Shown: one piece after another, positions 16,501 through 24,425 of the stretch
How the letters are laid out: every line of letters starts with the position of its first letter
How positions within the stretch are numbered: the first letter of the stretch is position 1
Source: Streptomyces akebiae
Lineage (GTDB): Bacteria; Actinomycetota; Actinomycetes; Streptomycetales; Streptomycetaceae
Length of the DNA stretch: 64,000 nt
Reading direction: 5' to 3'
Assembly (NCBI RefSeq): GCF_019599145.1
Contig: NZ_CP080647.1
Location: forward strand, 8,246,001 to 8,310,000
The notes under the pieces: model-generated
The model's input: only the letters and a program-made list of their open reading frames with translations
The model's database searches: none
Told to the model about the DNA's origin: nothing
Position numbers and translations under genes: made by a program

Positions 16501-17262
16501 GTGGGAGCCGTGCAGGGTGCTGGTGTGGTCGTCACGGGGGCCGGTGGCGGGATCGGGGCCGCGCTGGCGCGGCGGTTCGCGGCGGAGGGGGCCAGGGTCG
16601 TCGTGAACGACCTGGACGGGGACCGGGCGAAGGCCGTGGCCGACGAGATCGGCGGGATCGCGGTGCCCGGGGACGCCTCGGCGATCGTGTCGGCGGCGCG
16701 TGACGCGCTCGGCGGGACCGTGGACGTGTACTGCGCGAACGCGGGACTCGCCTCCGGGGGGACGGAGGCGGCCGACGAGAAGGTGTGGGCGCTCGCCTGG
16801 GACGTCAACGTGATGGCGCACGTCCGGGCGGCCCACGAACTGCTGCCGGCGTGGCTGGAGCGCGGCAGCGGACGTTTCGTGTCCACGGTCTCGGCGGCGG
16901 GGCTGCTGACGATGATCGGCGCGGCCCCCTACAGCGTCACCAAGCACGGGGCGTACGCCTTCGCCGAGTGGCTCTCCCTCACCTACCGCCACCGGGGCGT
17001 CAAGGTGCACGCGATCTGCCCGCAGGGCGTGCGCACCGACATGCTGACGGCCTCCGGCAGCGCGGGGGACCTGGTGCTCGCGCCGACCGCGATCGAGCCC
17101 GAGCACGTGGCCGACGCGCTCTTCGAGGGCATCGAGAAGGACCGCTTCCTGATCCTTCCGCACCCCGAGGTGGCCGGTTACTACCAGGCCAGGGCCGCCG
17201 ATCCGGACCGCTGGCTGACGAACATGAACCACATCCAGCAGAAGTGGGAGACGACGGGCTGA
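16501..17262 (+). CDS. Short-chain dehydrogenase/reductase (SDR)
   Basis: A 253-residue classical SDR. The cofactor motif is VVVTGAGGGIGAALARRF, then CANAG and the catalytic pair in YSVTKHGAY (Y144, K148), with a serine upstream in STVSAAGL. The acidic residue at the end of strand 2 (VVNDLDGD) favours NAD(H). GTG 16501 is preceded by GAAGGAGA (16487-16494). A TetR-type operator shared with the acyl-CoA dehydrogenase/kinase operon suggests it oxidises a hydroxyacyl intermediate in the same pathway. The TetR gene follows on the same strand. Confidence 0.88.
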   Translation: MGAVQGAGVVVTGAGGGIGAALARRFAAEGARVVVNDLDGDRAKAVADEIGGIAVPGDASAIVSAARDALGGTVDVYCANAGLASGGTEAADEKVWALAWDVNVMAHVRAAHELLPAWLERGSGRFVSTVSAAGLLTMIGAAPYSVTKHGAYAFAEWLSLTYRHRGVKVHAICPQGVRTDMLTASGSAGDLVLAPTAIEPEHVADALFEGIEKDRFLILPHPEVAGYYQARAADPDRWLTNMNHIQQKWETTG

Positions 17263-17337
17263 CCGCCCTGCCCGGCGGACGGGCGCCGGAGAGTGGGATG
17301 ATCCTCCGGCGGGAGTGCCCGATTCCGCCCGATCGGG

Positions 17338-17347
17338 AACCGGTCGG
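17338..17347 (-). promoter_or_regulatory. Partial copy of the TetR operator upstream of its regulator gene
   Basis: AACCGGTCGG on the plus strand is the exact complement of CCGACCGGTT, the core of the site at 16430-16447. It lies about 60 bp before the TetR GTG and could allow autorepression. Confidence 0.4.
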
Positions 17348-17402
17348 GGCCGGACGGGCGACCAGTAGGCGACAACAGAACCTCGGAAGGCAGGTGGCGG
17401 CA

Positions 17403-17996
17403 GTGCCCAGGACCACGGACGGAGACGGTACGCCCGTCCCGCAGCGGCTGCTGGCCGCCGCCACCCGGCTCTTCGCCGAGCGGGGCTACGACCGCACCTC
17501 CGTGCAGGAGATCGTCGAGGCGGCAGGCGTCACCAAGGGCGCGCTCTACCACTACTTCGGCTCCAAGGACGACCTGCTGCACGAGGTGTACGCGCGCGTG
17601 CTGCGTATCCAGCAGGAGCGGCTGGACGCGTTCGCGGGGGCCGACGCGCCGGTGGAGGAGCGGTTGCGGGGGGCCGCGGCGGATGTCGTCGTCACCACCA
17701 TCGACAACCTCGACGACGCGATGATCTTCTTCCGCTCCATGCACCACCTGAGCCCCGAGAAGAACAAGCAGGTCCGCGCGGAGCGCCGCCGCTACCACGA
17801 GCGCTTCCGCGCGCTCGTGGAAGAGGGCCAGAAGACCGGGGTCTTCTCCAAGGCGACCCCGGCGGACCTGGTGGTCGACTACCACTTCGGCTCGGTCCAC
17901 CACCTGTCGACGTGGTACCGCCCCGATGGCCCGATGAGCCCCCAGGAGGTCGCGGACCACCTGGCGGACCTGCTGCTCAGGGCGCTACGGCCGTAG
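17403..17996 (+). CDS. TetR family regulator, probable repressor of the local acyl-CoA genes
   Basis: A 197-residue protein. The N-terminal DNA-binding domain (RLLAAATRLFAERGYDRTSVQEIVEAAGVTKGALYHYFGSK) is canonical. The C-terminal part (TIDNLDDAMIFFRSMHHLSPEKNKQVR; VDYHFGSVHHLSTWYRP) matches TetR_C domains of fatty-acid and branched acyl-CoA regulators. GTG 17403 was chosen for a clean N-terminus with a GGAAGG/AGGTGG site upstream. ACATACCGACCGGT-type sites stand before the SDR and the kinase/ACAD operon, with a partial one before this gene. It is the natural candidate to bind them. Confidence 0.85.
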   Translation: MPRTTDGDGTPVPQRLLAAATRLFAERGYDRTSVQEIVEAAGVTKGALYHYFGSKDDLLHEVYARVLRIQQERLDAFAGADAPVEERLRGAAADVVVTTIDNLDDAMIFFRSMHHLSPEKNKQVRAERRRYHERFRALVEEGQKTGVFSKATPADLVVDYHFGSVHHLSTWYRPDGPMSPQEVADHLADLLLRALRP

Positions 17997-18080
17997 GGCG
18001 CCTCATGGCTCGGGGGTGCGGGTGCGTGGGCGGGTGCGCCACGGCCCGGCGGGCCGTGAAGGTGACGGGGCTGCGGGTTG

Positions 18081-18108
18081 AAAAGCCAGGGGCACAGCCC
18101 CTGCTTTT
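18081..18108. terminator. Hairpin terminator linked to dispersed element
   Basis: AAAAGCCAGGGGC and GCCCCTGCTTTT pair around ACA with one mismatch. The right arm ends in TTTT and the left begins AAAA, so it can stop transcription from both sides between the convergent TetR and ACAD genes. Confidence 0.65.
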
Positions 18109-18110
18109 CA

Positions 18111-18150
18111 GGGGCGCGGGGAACTGCGCGACCAGCCCCCACCCACCCGC
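18111..18150 (+). repeat. Dispersed intergenic element, copy B
   Basis: GGGGCGCGGGGAACTGCGCG followed by ACCAGCCCCCACCCACCCGC sits directly after the terminator hairpin. It is the clearest copy of the element in this window. Confidence 0.65.
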
Positions 18151-18224
18151 ACCCGCCCACGAACCCCACACCCACACCCACGCCCGCCGCGCACCCGCAC
18201 CCCCGAGCCAAAACGCGCCCGACC

Positions 18225-19439
18225 TCACACGTACCGCTTCAGCTCCCGCCGGGCCAGCGACCGCTGGTGCACCTCGTCGGGCCCGTCCGCGATCATCAGC
18301 GTCCGCGCCCCCGCGTACAGCTCGGCCAGCGGGAAGTCCTGGCTGACACCCCCCGCACCGTGCAGCTGGATCGCCCGGTCGATGATGTCCACGACCGTCC
18401 GGGGCGTGGCGATCTTGATCGCCTGGATCTCCGTGTGGGCCCCGCGGTTGCCGACCGTGTCCATCATCCAGGCCGTCTTCAGCACCAGCAGCCGCAGCTG
18501 CTCCACGGCGACCCGCGCGTCGGCGATCCAGTTGTGCACGACACCCTGCTGCGCCAAGGCCTTGCCGAACGCCTCCCGCGCCACCGCCCGTCGGCACATC
18601 AGCTCGATCGCCCGCTCGGCCATCCCGATGAGCCGCATGCAGTGGTGGATACGCCCGGGACCGAGCCGCGCCTGCGCGATGGCGAACCCGCCGCCCTCCT
18701 CGCCGATCAGGTTCGACGCCGGCACCCGTGCACCCTCGAAGACCACCTCGGCGTGACCACCGTGGTAGTGGTCCTCGTACCCGAAGACCCGCATCGCCCG
18801 GTTCACGGTGACCCCGGGGGTGTCACGCGGGACCAGGATCATCGACTGCTGACGGCGGATGTCGGCCCCGTCCGGGTCCGTCTTGCCCATCACGATGAAG
18901 ATCTGGCAGTCGGGGTTCATGGCCCCGGAGATGTACCACTTGCGCCCGGTGACGACGTAGTCGTCACCGTCGCGCTCGATCAGCGTGGTGATGTTGGTGG
19001 CGTCCGACGACGCCACCTCGGGCTCGGTCATCGCAAACGCCGACCGGATCTCACCGGCGAGCAGCGGCTCCAGCCACTGCTTCTTCTGGGCCTCGTCGCC
19101 GAACTGGCTCAGGACCTCCATGTTGCCCGTGTCGGGCGCGGCGCAGTTCAGCGCGGTCGGCGCCAGCTGCGGGGACCGGCCGGTGATCTCGGCGAGCGGA
19201 GCGTACTGGAGGTTGGTGAGCCCCGCGCCGTACTCGGAGTCGGGCAGGAAGAGATTCCACAGGCCCTGCCTGCGGGCCTCGGCCTTCAGCTCCTCCACCA
19301 CGGCCGGCGTGTCCCACGGAGAGTCCAGCTCGGCCCGCTGCTCCTCGGCCACGGCTTCCGCCGGGTACACGTACTCGTCCATGAAGGCGAGGAGCCTGGC
19401 GCGCAGCTCCTCCGTACGCGCGTCGAATGCGAAGTCCAT
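18225..19439 (-). CDS. Acyl-CoA dehydrogenase (ACAD10/11-like)
   Basis: A 404-residue protein. It has the ACAD FAD motif FAMTEPEVASSDATNITT and a C-terminal GAGGVSQDFPLAELYAGARTLMIADGPDEVHQRSLARREL. The DGPDEVH ending and lack of the SCAD-type YEGT glutamate are typical of the ACAD10/ACAD11 clade. The gene begins 5 bp after the stop of an APH-like kinase gene, the same two activities that are fused in animal ACAD10/11 and paired in the Pseudomonas lva pathway for 4-hydroxyacyl-CoAs. I infer that it acts on a hydroxylated or phosphorylated acyl-CoA. ATG 19439. Confidence 0.9.
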   Translation of the reverse strand: MDFAFDARTEELRARLLAFMDEYVYPAEAVAEEQRAELDSPWDTPAVVEELKAEARRQGLWNLFLPDSEYGAGLTNLQYAPLAEITGRSPQLAPTALNCAAPDTGNMEVLSQFGDEAQKKQWLEPLLAGEIRSAFAMTEPEVASSDATNITTLIERDGDDYVVTGRKWYISGAMNPDCQIFIVMGKTDPDGADIRRQQSMILVPRDTPGVTVNRAMRVFGYEDHYHGGHAEVVFEGARVPASNLIGEEGGGFAIAQARLGPGRIHHCMRLIGMAERAIELMCRRAVAREAFGKALAQQGVVHNWIADARVAVEQLRLLVLKTAWMMDTVGNRGAHTEIQAIKIATPRTVVDIIDRAIQLHGAGGVSQDFPLAELYAGARTLMIADGPDEVHQRSLARRELKRYV

Positions 19440-19444
19440 GGGGA

Positions 19445-20503
19445 TCAGTCCTCCTGGGAGCCGGAACCGGAGCCGGTACGAAGAGTCGTCAGGCCGTGTT
19501 CGATGAAGACGGGGACCAGGTCGCCGATGCGGTCGAAGCCGCGGCCGACCGTCTGGCCCAGGGTGTACCGGTAGTGGATGCCCTCCAGGATCACGGCGAG
19601 CTTGAACCACGCGAACGCCGTGTACCAGGAGACCGAGGAGACATCGCGGCCCGAGCGCGCCGCGTACCGCTCGACGATCTCGGCCGGATCCGGGTGCCCG
19701 GCGGCCGTCGCGGTCGTCGAGACGGGGGAGTCGGGGGTGGCCAGCGGCACGCTGTACATCACCAGCAGACCCAGGTCGGTGAGCGGATCGCCGAGGGTGG
19801 ACATCTCCCAGTCGAGGATGGCCTTGATCGCGTCGTCGTCGCCGAGCAGCACGTTGTCGAGGCGGTAGTCGCCGTGGACGACCGTCGCCGTGGGGGAGAG
19901 GGGGAGCCGCCGGCCCAGCGTCGCGTGAAGCTCGTCGATGCCGGCCAGCTCGCGGTTGCGGGAGGCGTCCAACTGCTTGCCCCAGCGCCGCAGTTGCCGG
20001 TCCAGGAAGCCCTCGGGGCGCCCGAAGTCGGCGAGGCCCACCTCGGCCGGGTCCACCGCGTGCAGTTCGACCAGGGTGTCGACCAGGCCCAGCACGGCGG
20101 CCCGGGTGCGCTCCGGACCGAGCGGGGCCAGCTGCTCGGCGGTGCGGTAGGGGGTGCCCTCGACGAAGTCCATGACGTAGAAGGGCGTGCCGGGCGCGGC
20201 CTCGTTCTCGGGGTCCTCGCAGAGCAGCACGGGACGCGGCACGGGTACGTTCGTCGCGTGCAGCGCGCTGATCACGCGGTGCTCGCGCTTCATGTCGTGC
20301 GCGGTCGCCAGCACATGCCCCAGCGGCGGCCGCCGTACGACCCACTTCGTGGTGCCGTCCGTGACCTCGTACGTCAGGTTCGACCGTCCGCCCTCGATCA
20401 GCCGGCCGGTGAGCGGGCCGCCCACGAGTCCGGGCCGCTCGGCGTCGAGCAGGGCGCGGAGCCGGTCGGGGTCGAGACCTGGCGGGTGGTCTGGGTGCAT
20501 CAT
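19445..20503 (-). CDS. APH/choline kinase-like phosphotransferase (ACAD10/11 kinase-domain type)
   Basis: A 352-residue kinase. After the N-lobe (IEGGRSNLTYEVTDGTTKWVVRRPP, ATP-binding) come the catalytic loop HGDYRLDNVLLGDD and the metal site AILDWEMSTLGDPLTDLG. It matches the aminoglycoside-phosphotransferase-like domain of ACAD10/11, not an antibiotic-resistance enzyme. It is the first gene of an operon with the acyl-CoA dehydrogenase (5-bp gap). By analogy with known 4-hydroxyacyl-CoA degradation it may phosphorylate a hydroxyacyl-CoA. Two consecutive ATGs (20503, 20500) could start it. The operator at 20548-20565 lies about 45 bp upstream. Confidence 0.88.
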   Translation of the reverse strand: MMHPDHPPGLDPDRLRALLDAERPGLVGGPLTGRLIEGGRSNLTYEVTDGTTKWVVRRPPLGHVLATAHDMKREHRVISALHATNVPVPRPVLLCEDPENEAAPGTPFYVMDFVEGTPYRTAEQLAPLGPERTRAAVLGLVDTLVELHAVDPAEVGLADFGRPEGFLDRQLRRWGKQLDASRNRELAGIDELHATLGRRLPLSPTATVVHGDYRLDNVLLGDDDAIKAILDWEMSTLGDPLTDLGLLVMYSVPLATPDSPVSTTATAAGHPDPAEIVERYAARSGRDVSSVSWYTAFAWFKLAVILEGIHYRYTLGQTVGRGFDRIGDLVPVFIEHGLTTLRTGSGSGSQED

Positions 20504-20547
20504 CGCTCCTACACGCGAACGCGTTCTACCGGGACCCGTCTCATGAT

Positions 20548-20565
20548 GCCGACCGGTCGGTATGT
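20548..20565 (-). promoter_or_regulatory. TetR-type operator (site 3), kinase/ACAD operon promoter
   Basis: On the minus strand this reads ACATACCGACCGGTCGGC; 14 consecutive bases are identical to the site before the SDR gene. Confidence 0.6.
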
Positions 20566-20708
20566 CGTCCAGTGGGCAACACGAAAGTGATCGGTGTCTC
20601 CACCGGATCCGGCCCTGCGGCGATGGGATCCAGTCCGTGGCGACGGGATCCGGCCCGTCTCGACCGGATCGGGAGACGCACCGGCACGCGAGCTGCCACA
20701 CGTGCCGT

Positions 20709-20744
20709 CACGTCCCGCCGCACGTCTCGTCGCACGTCCCGCGT
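20709..20744 (+). repeat. 12-bp imperfect tandem repeat, three units
   Basis: CACGTCCCGCCG, CACGTCTCGTCG and CACGTCCCGCGT follow each other directly, immediately before the stop codon of the metallo-beta-lactamase fold gene. Confidence 0.6.
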
Positions 20745-20748
20745 CCCG

Positions 20749-21660
20749 TCACGCGTGGCAGGTCATCATCTCCCCGCCGTTCAGGGTCGCCATGTCCATG
20801 AACCCGGCGAACGGGTCGACGCCCTCGCCCTCCGGCTCCCCGTCCAGCTCGGCGTACGCCCGCCGCAGGTTGGCCACCAGCCGCTCGCTCTCCGGCAGCG
20901 CGGCGTACTCCCCGAGATCCGTCTTCCGGGCGGCCTCCAGTGGCGTGAGCCCCGCCGCGTGCGACTTCTCGGCGACCTCGGCGACGAACCGCATGTACCG
21001 CTCGGCCCTGTCGAACGCCGACGGGTCGGTCACGGGCCCGTGCCCCGGTACGACGGTCTCGGCGCCCAGCTCGCGCAGCAGCGCCAGCGCCCGCAGCGAA
21101 CCGCTCAGCGACCCCATCAGGAAGAACGGCGTCCCGCCCTCGAAGACCAGGTCCCCCGCGAACAGCACCCGACGGTGCGGCAGCCACACGACCGAGTCGC
21201 CGACGGTGTGCGAGACGCCCGGATGGATGACCTGGGCCTCGATGTCACCGACGTGCAGCGTCACCCGGTCCTCGTACGTCAGGTCCGCGCCCTGGATGCT
21301 CACGTCCCCGTAGTCGGTCTGCGGCCACAGCAGATGCAGGTGCTGCCCGCTGGCGAGGGCCTCGCGGCGGCAGGCCGAGTGCGAGACGAGGGTGGCGGCC
21401 GGCGTGAAGAAGCCGTTGCCGTAGGTGTGGTCCCCGTGGTGGTGGGTGTTGACCAGGAGCCGGGGCCTGGGGACGCCGGTCGCGTCGAGCGCGGCGCCCA
21501 GGGCGCGGGTCCGGCGCTCCGTCGCCGCCGTGTCCACGAGCAGGGTGGAGGTGCCGTCACTCACGAACCCCGAGTTGTTCAGGCACCATCCGCCGTCCGG
21601 CTGCACATACGCGTACACGTCGCTCGCGATCTCGACGGTGTACGGCTCTTCCGCGGTCAT
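20749..21660 (-). CDS. Metallo-beta-lactamase fold hydrolase
   Basis: A 303-residue protein with the metal-binding signature NTHHHGDHTYGNGFF (HxHxDH), a further histidine in HPGVSHTVGDS, an aspartate in LFAGDLVFEGG and a late histidine in VVPGHGPV. It is complete for two zinc ions. Such enzymes hydrolyse thioesters, lactones or other esters; a thioesterase role would fit the adjacent acyl-CoA genes but is not proven. ATG 21660 is preceded by AAGGGGG. It is transcribed in the same direction as the kinase/ACAD operon, downstream of the His-rich gene. Confidence 0.85.
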   Translation of the reverse strand: MTAEEPYTVEIASDVYAYVQPDGGWCLNNSGFVSDGTSTLLVDTAATERRTRALGAALDATGVPRPRLLVNTHHHGDHTYGNGFFTPAATLVSHSACRREALASGQHLHLLWPQTDYGDVSIQGADLTYEDRVTLHVGDIEAQVIHPGVSHTVGDSVVWLPHRRVLFAGDLVFEGGTPFFLMGSLSGSLRALALLRELGAETVVPGHGPVTDPSAFDRAERYMRFVAEVAEKSHAAGLTPLEAARKTDLGEYAALPESERLVANLRRAYAELDGEPEGEGVDPFAGFMDMATLNGGEMMTCHA

Positions 21661-21759
21661 AGTGACCCCCTTCATCCCCCCGGATCGTCGCCAACTGCTG
21701 GTCAGAGCCTGCCAGTCGGCGACGAACCGGTGGAATCCGGGGTACCGGAACGCCGCGGG

Positions 21760-22056
21760 TCAGTGGTCGTCCCAGTGTCCGTCGTGGGCGGCGTGCCGGT
21801 GTCCGTCGTGCACGTAGTCGACGTGGTCCCCGTGCGTGACCGCCTGGTGCCCGCAGTCCTCGCCGTGCTCGTGGGAGTGCCCGTCGTGCGCGCTGTGCGC
21901 GCTCGGCTCGCACTCGTCCCAGTGCCCGGAGTGCTCGCGGTGCAGATGCCCGTCGTGCGCGTAGTCGGTGTGGTCACCGTGCGTCACGGCGGTGTGTCCG
22001 CAGGCCGGACCGTGGGCGTGGTCGTGGACGGGGTGCTCCTGGTGAAGGGTGGTCAT
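21760..22056 (-). CDS. Histidine-rich putative metal-binding protein with internal duplication
   Basis: A 98-residue protein with 27 histidines, plus many Asp/Glu, three Cys and almost no hydrophobic residues. Two near-identical modules occur: CGHTAVTHGDHTDYAHDGHLH and CGHQAVTHGDHVDYVHDGHRH, each ending in a GHWD motif. There is no signal peptide. The composition indicates chelation or buffering of Zn, Ni, Co or Cu in the cytoplasm. ATG 22056 has GAAGGCGAG upstream. No metal transporter is adjacent, so the metal is unknown. Confidence 0.75.
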   Translation of the reverse strand: MTTLHQEHPVHDHAHGPACGHTAVTHGDHTDYAHDGHLHREHSGHWDECEPSAHSAHDGHSHEHGEDCGHQAVTHGDHVDYVHDGHRHAAHDGHWDDH

Positions 22057-22158
22057 GGTGCTCGCCTTCGCTGGTACGAGGGGTGACTTGTCCAGGCTAG
22101 GCACAGAAGTCTCAATTCTTCCTCTCTGAAACTCCATGCACACACCAAGACTTGCCCC

Positions 22159-22491
22159 TCAGAACACCAGCGCCGCGCCGCACACCGCGAGGGCGATCAC
22201 GCACAGGACGGCCGTCGCGGCGGTCGGGGCCGCGAGGACCGGCGGGCGGGCGGCGGCCAGGGCGGCGATACGGCGGTGGGCGAGCGACAGGAGGCCCAGC
22301 CACAGCACGACGCACAGCACCGCGGCCAGTACGCCGGCCGTCGACGGTCCACCGTGCAGCGCGGACTTCGCCGCGAGCACGGCGATCACGGCCCCCGTGA
22401 GGGTCGTACGGCGCCAGGCGAGCCGGGTGCGCTCGGGCTGGAGGCCGGGGTCGCGGTCGGGGGACGCCGGGGGAGCGGACGGTGTGCTCAC
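22159..22491 (-). CDS. DUF202 family membrane protein
   Basis: A 110-residue protein with three hydrophobic segments and the DUF202 start LQPERTRLAWRRTTLTGAVIAVLAAK. GTG 22491 overlaps the stop of the preceding DUF202 gene (GTGA), so the two are translationally coupled and probably form a hetero-oligomer. No biochemical function is established for the family. Confidence 0.8.
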   Translation of the reverse strand: MSTPSAPPASPDRDPGLQPERTRLAWRRTTLTGAVIAVLAAKSALHGGPSTAGVLAAVLCVVLWLGLLSLAHRRIAALAAARPPVLAAPTAATAVLCVIALAVCGAALVF

Positions 22492-22880
22492 CCCTCCCAC
22501 CCGAGCAGCACCACGGCGACCATCGCGACGGCGACCACGGCGACGACGAGGCCGAGCAGCGCCGGGAAGCGCGAGACCGGCAGATCCTCCCCGCGCCGCA
22601 TCGCCCGCTCGCAGCGCACCCAGTGGTTGACCGCCCGGAGCGCGCACAGCACCCCGGAGGCCAGCAGGGCGAGCGCGAGCCCGACCCGCCAGCCCCAGCG
22701 CAGGTCCGGCAGGAACTGGTCCACCGCGAACCCGCCGCCGATGAGCGCGAGCGAGGTGCGCAGCCAGGCCAGGAACGTCCGCTCATTGGCCAGGGAGAAC
22801 CGGTAGTCCGGGGTCCGGCCGTCCTTCCGGACGTCCTCGGGGACGAACCAGAGTCGGACGTTCCGTGCAAATTCGATCAC
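22488..22880 (-). CDS. YidH/DUF202 family membrane protein
   Basis: A 130-residue protein containing the YidH hallmark YRFSLANERTFLAWLRTSLALIGGGFAV followed by two further membrane segments. The N-terminus (MIEFARNVRLWFVPEDVRKDG) is cytosolic. It is the first gene of a two-gene operon with the second DUF202 protein, whose start overlaps its stop. Function unknown; the family is integral to the cytoplasmic membrane. Confidence 0.85.
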   Translation of the reverse strand: MIEFARNVRLWFVPEDVRKDGRTPDYRFSLANERTFLAWLRTSLALIGGGFAVDQFLPDLRWGWRVGLALALLASGVLCALRAVNHWVRCERAMRRGEDLPVSRFPALLGLVVAVVAVAMVAVVLLGWEG

Positions 22881-22911
22881 GCACAGGACACTACCGGTCG
22901 GCTTCGGGGCC

Positions 22912-23424
22912 TCACCCGCCCCTGTGCTCCTTCAGCCGCTCGTACGCCGCCGTCCCGTCCGGCACCCACTGCCACTCGCCCAGCCGCCGCTCCACCTCGC
23001 CCTCCGTGAGGAACCCGTGCCAGGCGACCTCCTCGACCTGCGGGCTCACCGGCGACTCGCAGCGGACCTCGTACACGGCCGACCACCAGGTGCGCCCCGC
23101 CCCGTCGTCGTACAGGAACTTGAACAGCGGCTCGGGGCGCGCCAGCCCCGTGACCCCCAGCTCCTCCTCGGCCTCGCGAAGCGCCGCGTCGTCGTAGGAC
23201 TCGCCCGCGCCGACGACCCCGCCCACGAACATGTCGTACAGCGACGGGAAGACCAGTTTGGTCGCCGTACGCCGATGCACGAAGATCCGCCCCGCGGCGT
23301 CCCTGGCCAGCACGAACACGGCTCGATGCCGCATCCCCCGCGCATACACCTCCCCCCGCGGTGCCTGCCCGATGACCTGGTCGTTCTCGTCCACGATGTC
23401 GAGGATCTCGTCGGCGGCGCTCAT
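22912..23424 (-). CDS. Nudix hydrolase
   Basis: A 170-residue protein. The Nudix box GGVVGAGESYDDAALREAEEELGV is complete (G-x5-E-x7-RE-x2-EE-x-G). The N-terminus DEILDIVDENDQVIGQAPRGEVYARGMRHRAVFVLA resembles the IPP-isomerase-like Nudix branch, which includes YfcD-type proteins. It hydrolyses a nucleoside diphosphate derivative or related compound; the substrate is unknown. It starts at ATG 23424 and is followed by the DUF202 pair 32 bp away. Confidence 0.88.
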   Translation of the reverse strand: MSAADEILDIVDENDQVIGQAPRGEVYARGMRHRAVFVLARDAAGRIFVHRRTATKLVFPSLYDMFVGGVVGAGESYDDAALREAEEELGVTGLARPEPLFKFLYDDGAGRTWWSAVYEVRCESPVSPQVEEVAWHGFLTEGEVERRLGEWQWVPDGTAAYERLKEHRGG

Positions 23425-23475
23425 GACTCCATCCAAGCAGGGGCGGGTGACGGTGAAAGGCACGGCGGGGCCGCG

Positions 23476-23515
23476 CCCTTGGGAAGGCGGGGGCAGGGCC
23501 CCGCCTTCCCAAGGG
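23476..23515. terminator. Perfect 17-bp hairpin within dispersed element, copy C
   Basis: CCCTTGGGAAGGCGGGG (23476-23492) pairs perfectly with 23499-23515 across a 6-nt loop. It runs straight into CGCGGGGAACTGCGCG (23516-23531), the conserved body of the dispersed element. It lies at the broken 3' end of the DMT pseudogene. Confidence 0.7.
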
Positions 23516-23576
23516 CGCGGGGAACTGCGCGAGAAACCCCCACCCAGCCGCAGTCGCCGCCACTCCCGCACCCCCA

Positions 23577-24121
23577 CCCCAGCAGGGCGACCCCGTACGG
23601 CTGCCACGAGGTGAACAGCCCGCCCCAGCCGGCCCCGGCGAACAACTGCCCGCTCACCCGGGTGAGCGCGTCCTGCGCGCCGTACAGGAGCCCGGCGGCC
23701 ACCGCCAGCAGCACATGTGCGGCGCTCAGCCGCGACCGCTTGGCATACGCGGTGAGCAGCAGCGCGAGCCCCACCATCACACCGATGATCAGCCACTGCC
23801 GGAACGGGCCGCCGCCCGCCGCCCCGCCCTCCGGCCGCCCGGCGACGATGAACGCGGTGACACCGCCCGCGAGCAGCATCAGACCCGTCCAGCCCTGGCG
23901 GCCCAGCGGCTGCCGGGTCTGCCGACGGGAGAGGGCGAGCGCGAAGAGCAGGTTCGTGGCCCGATGCCCCCGAGCCGGCGCGGCACCGCATCAGGTCGAA
24001 CAGCAGGCGGGGCGAGAGGGAGTCACCCGACGGGGCGTGCGGCGGCCTGCTGCTGGAGCACGAAGCCGAAGCCCAGACAGCACGCGGCACCCACGGAAAA
24101 AAGAAGAACGAGAACCGACAC
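23577..24121 (-). pseudogene. Decayed DMT/EamA-type membrane transporter
   Basis: Transporter-like pieces lie in order on the minus strand but in different frames. A GTG at 24121 opens VSVLVLLFSVGAACCLGFGFVLQQQAAAR; a one-base loss then stops the frame. The next frame carries SGDSLSPRLLFDLM. An internal deletion joins a LGGIG-like segment to NLLFALALSRRQTRQPLGRQGW, and the last part is LLAGGVTAFIVAG ... LLYGAQDALTRVSGQLF ... SWQPYGVALLGW. The second half of the second domain is missing and replaced by the dispersed element. It cannot make a functional ten-helix transporter. Confidence 0.75.
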
Positions 24122-24338
24122 GCGGAATACCTCGGGTCGTCGGACGGGCCGCGGCGGGTACCCCAGGGGGTTTCCGCTCGGCATCCCGGCCAGAGGGCGA
24201 TTTGTGCCCCGGCGGGTGGCCCGATACGTATTCGGCCGACGGTAGCCGCCCCGCCGTGGGCCGTCCGTAAGAGGAGACACATCTCGGCAGTTGACTAGGT
24301 CACGCCTTCTGCCGAAGGATCTGATCCCAAAGCTGCTG

Positions 24339-24348
24339 ACCGGCCGGT
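24339..24348. promoter_or_regulatory. Palindrome ACCGGCCGGT upstream of the FAD dehydrogenase
   Basis: A perfect 10-bp palindrome inside GACCGGCCGGTAAC, about 80 bp before ATG 24426. A TetR-family operator is plausible, but no regulator gene is adjacent. Confidence 0.35.
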
Positions 24349-24425
24349 AACAAAGCGGGGGGCCGTGTCCTGCCCGTTTCGTGGTGCCCCCGCTTGCCTG
24401 ACCCGTTCCCGAGAGGACGTCCTCC

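Noticed and set aside
19445..20503. Aminoglycoside resistance gene
   Set aside because: It has the APH fold, but its sequence and linkage to an ACAD gene match the ACAD10/11 kinase domain instead.
22057..22158. Zur or Nur box upstream of the His-rich gene
   Set aside because: The spacer contains no convincing inverted repeat of the known zinc or nickel operator type.
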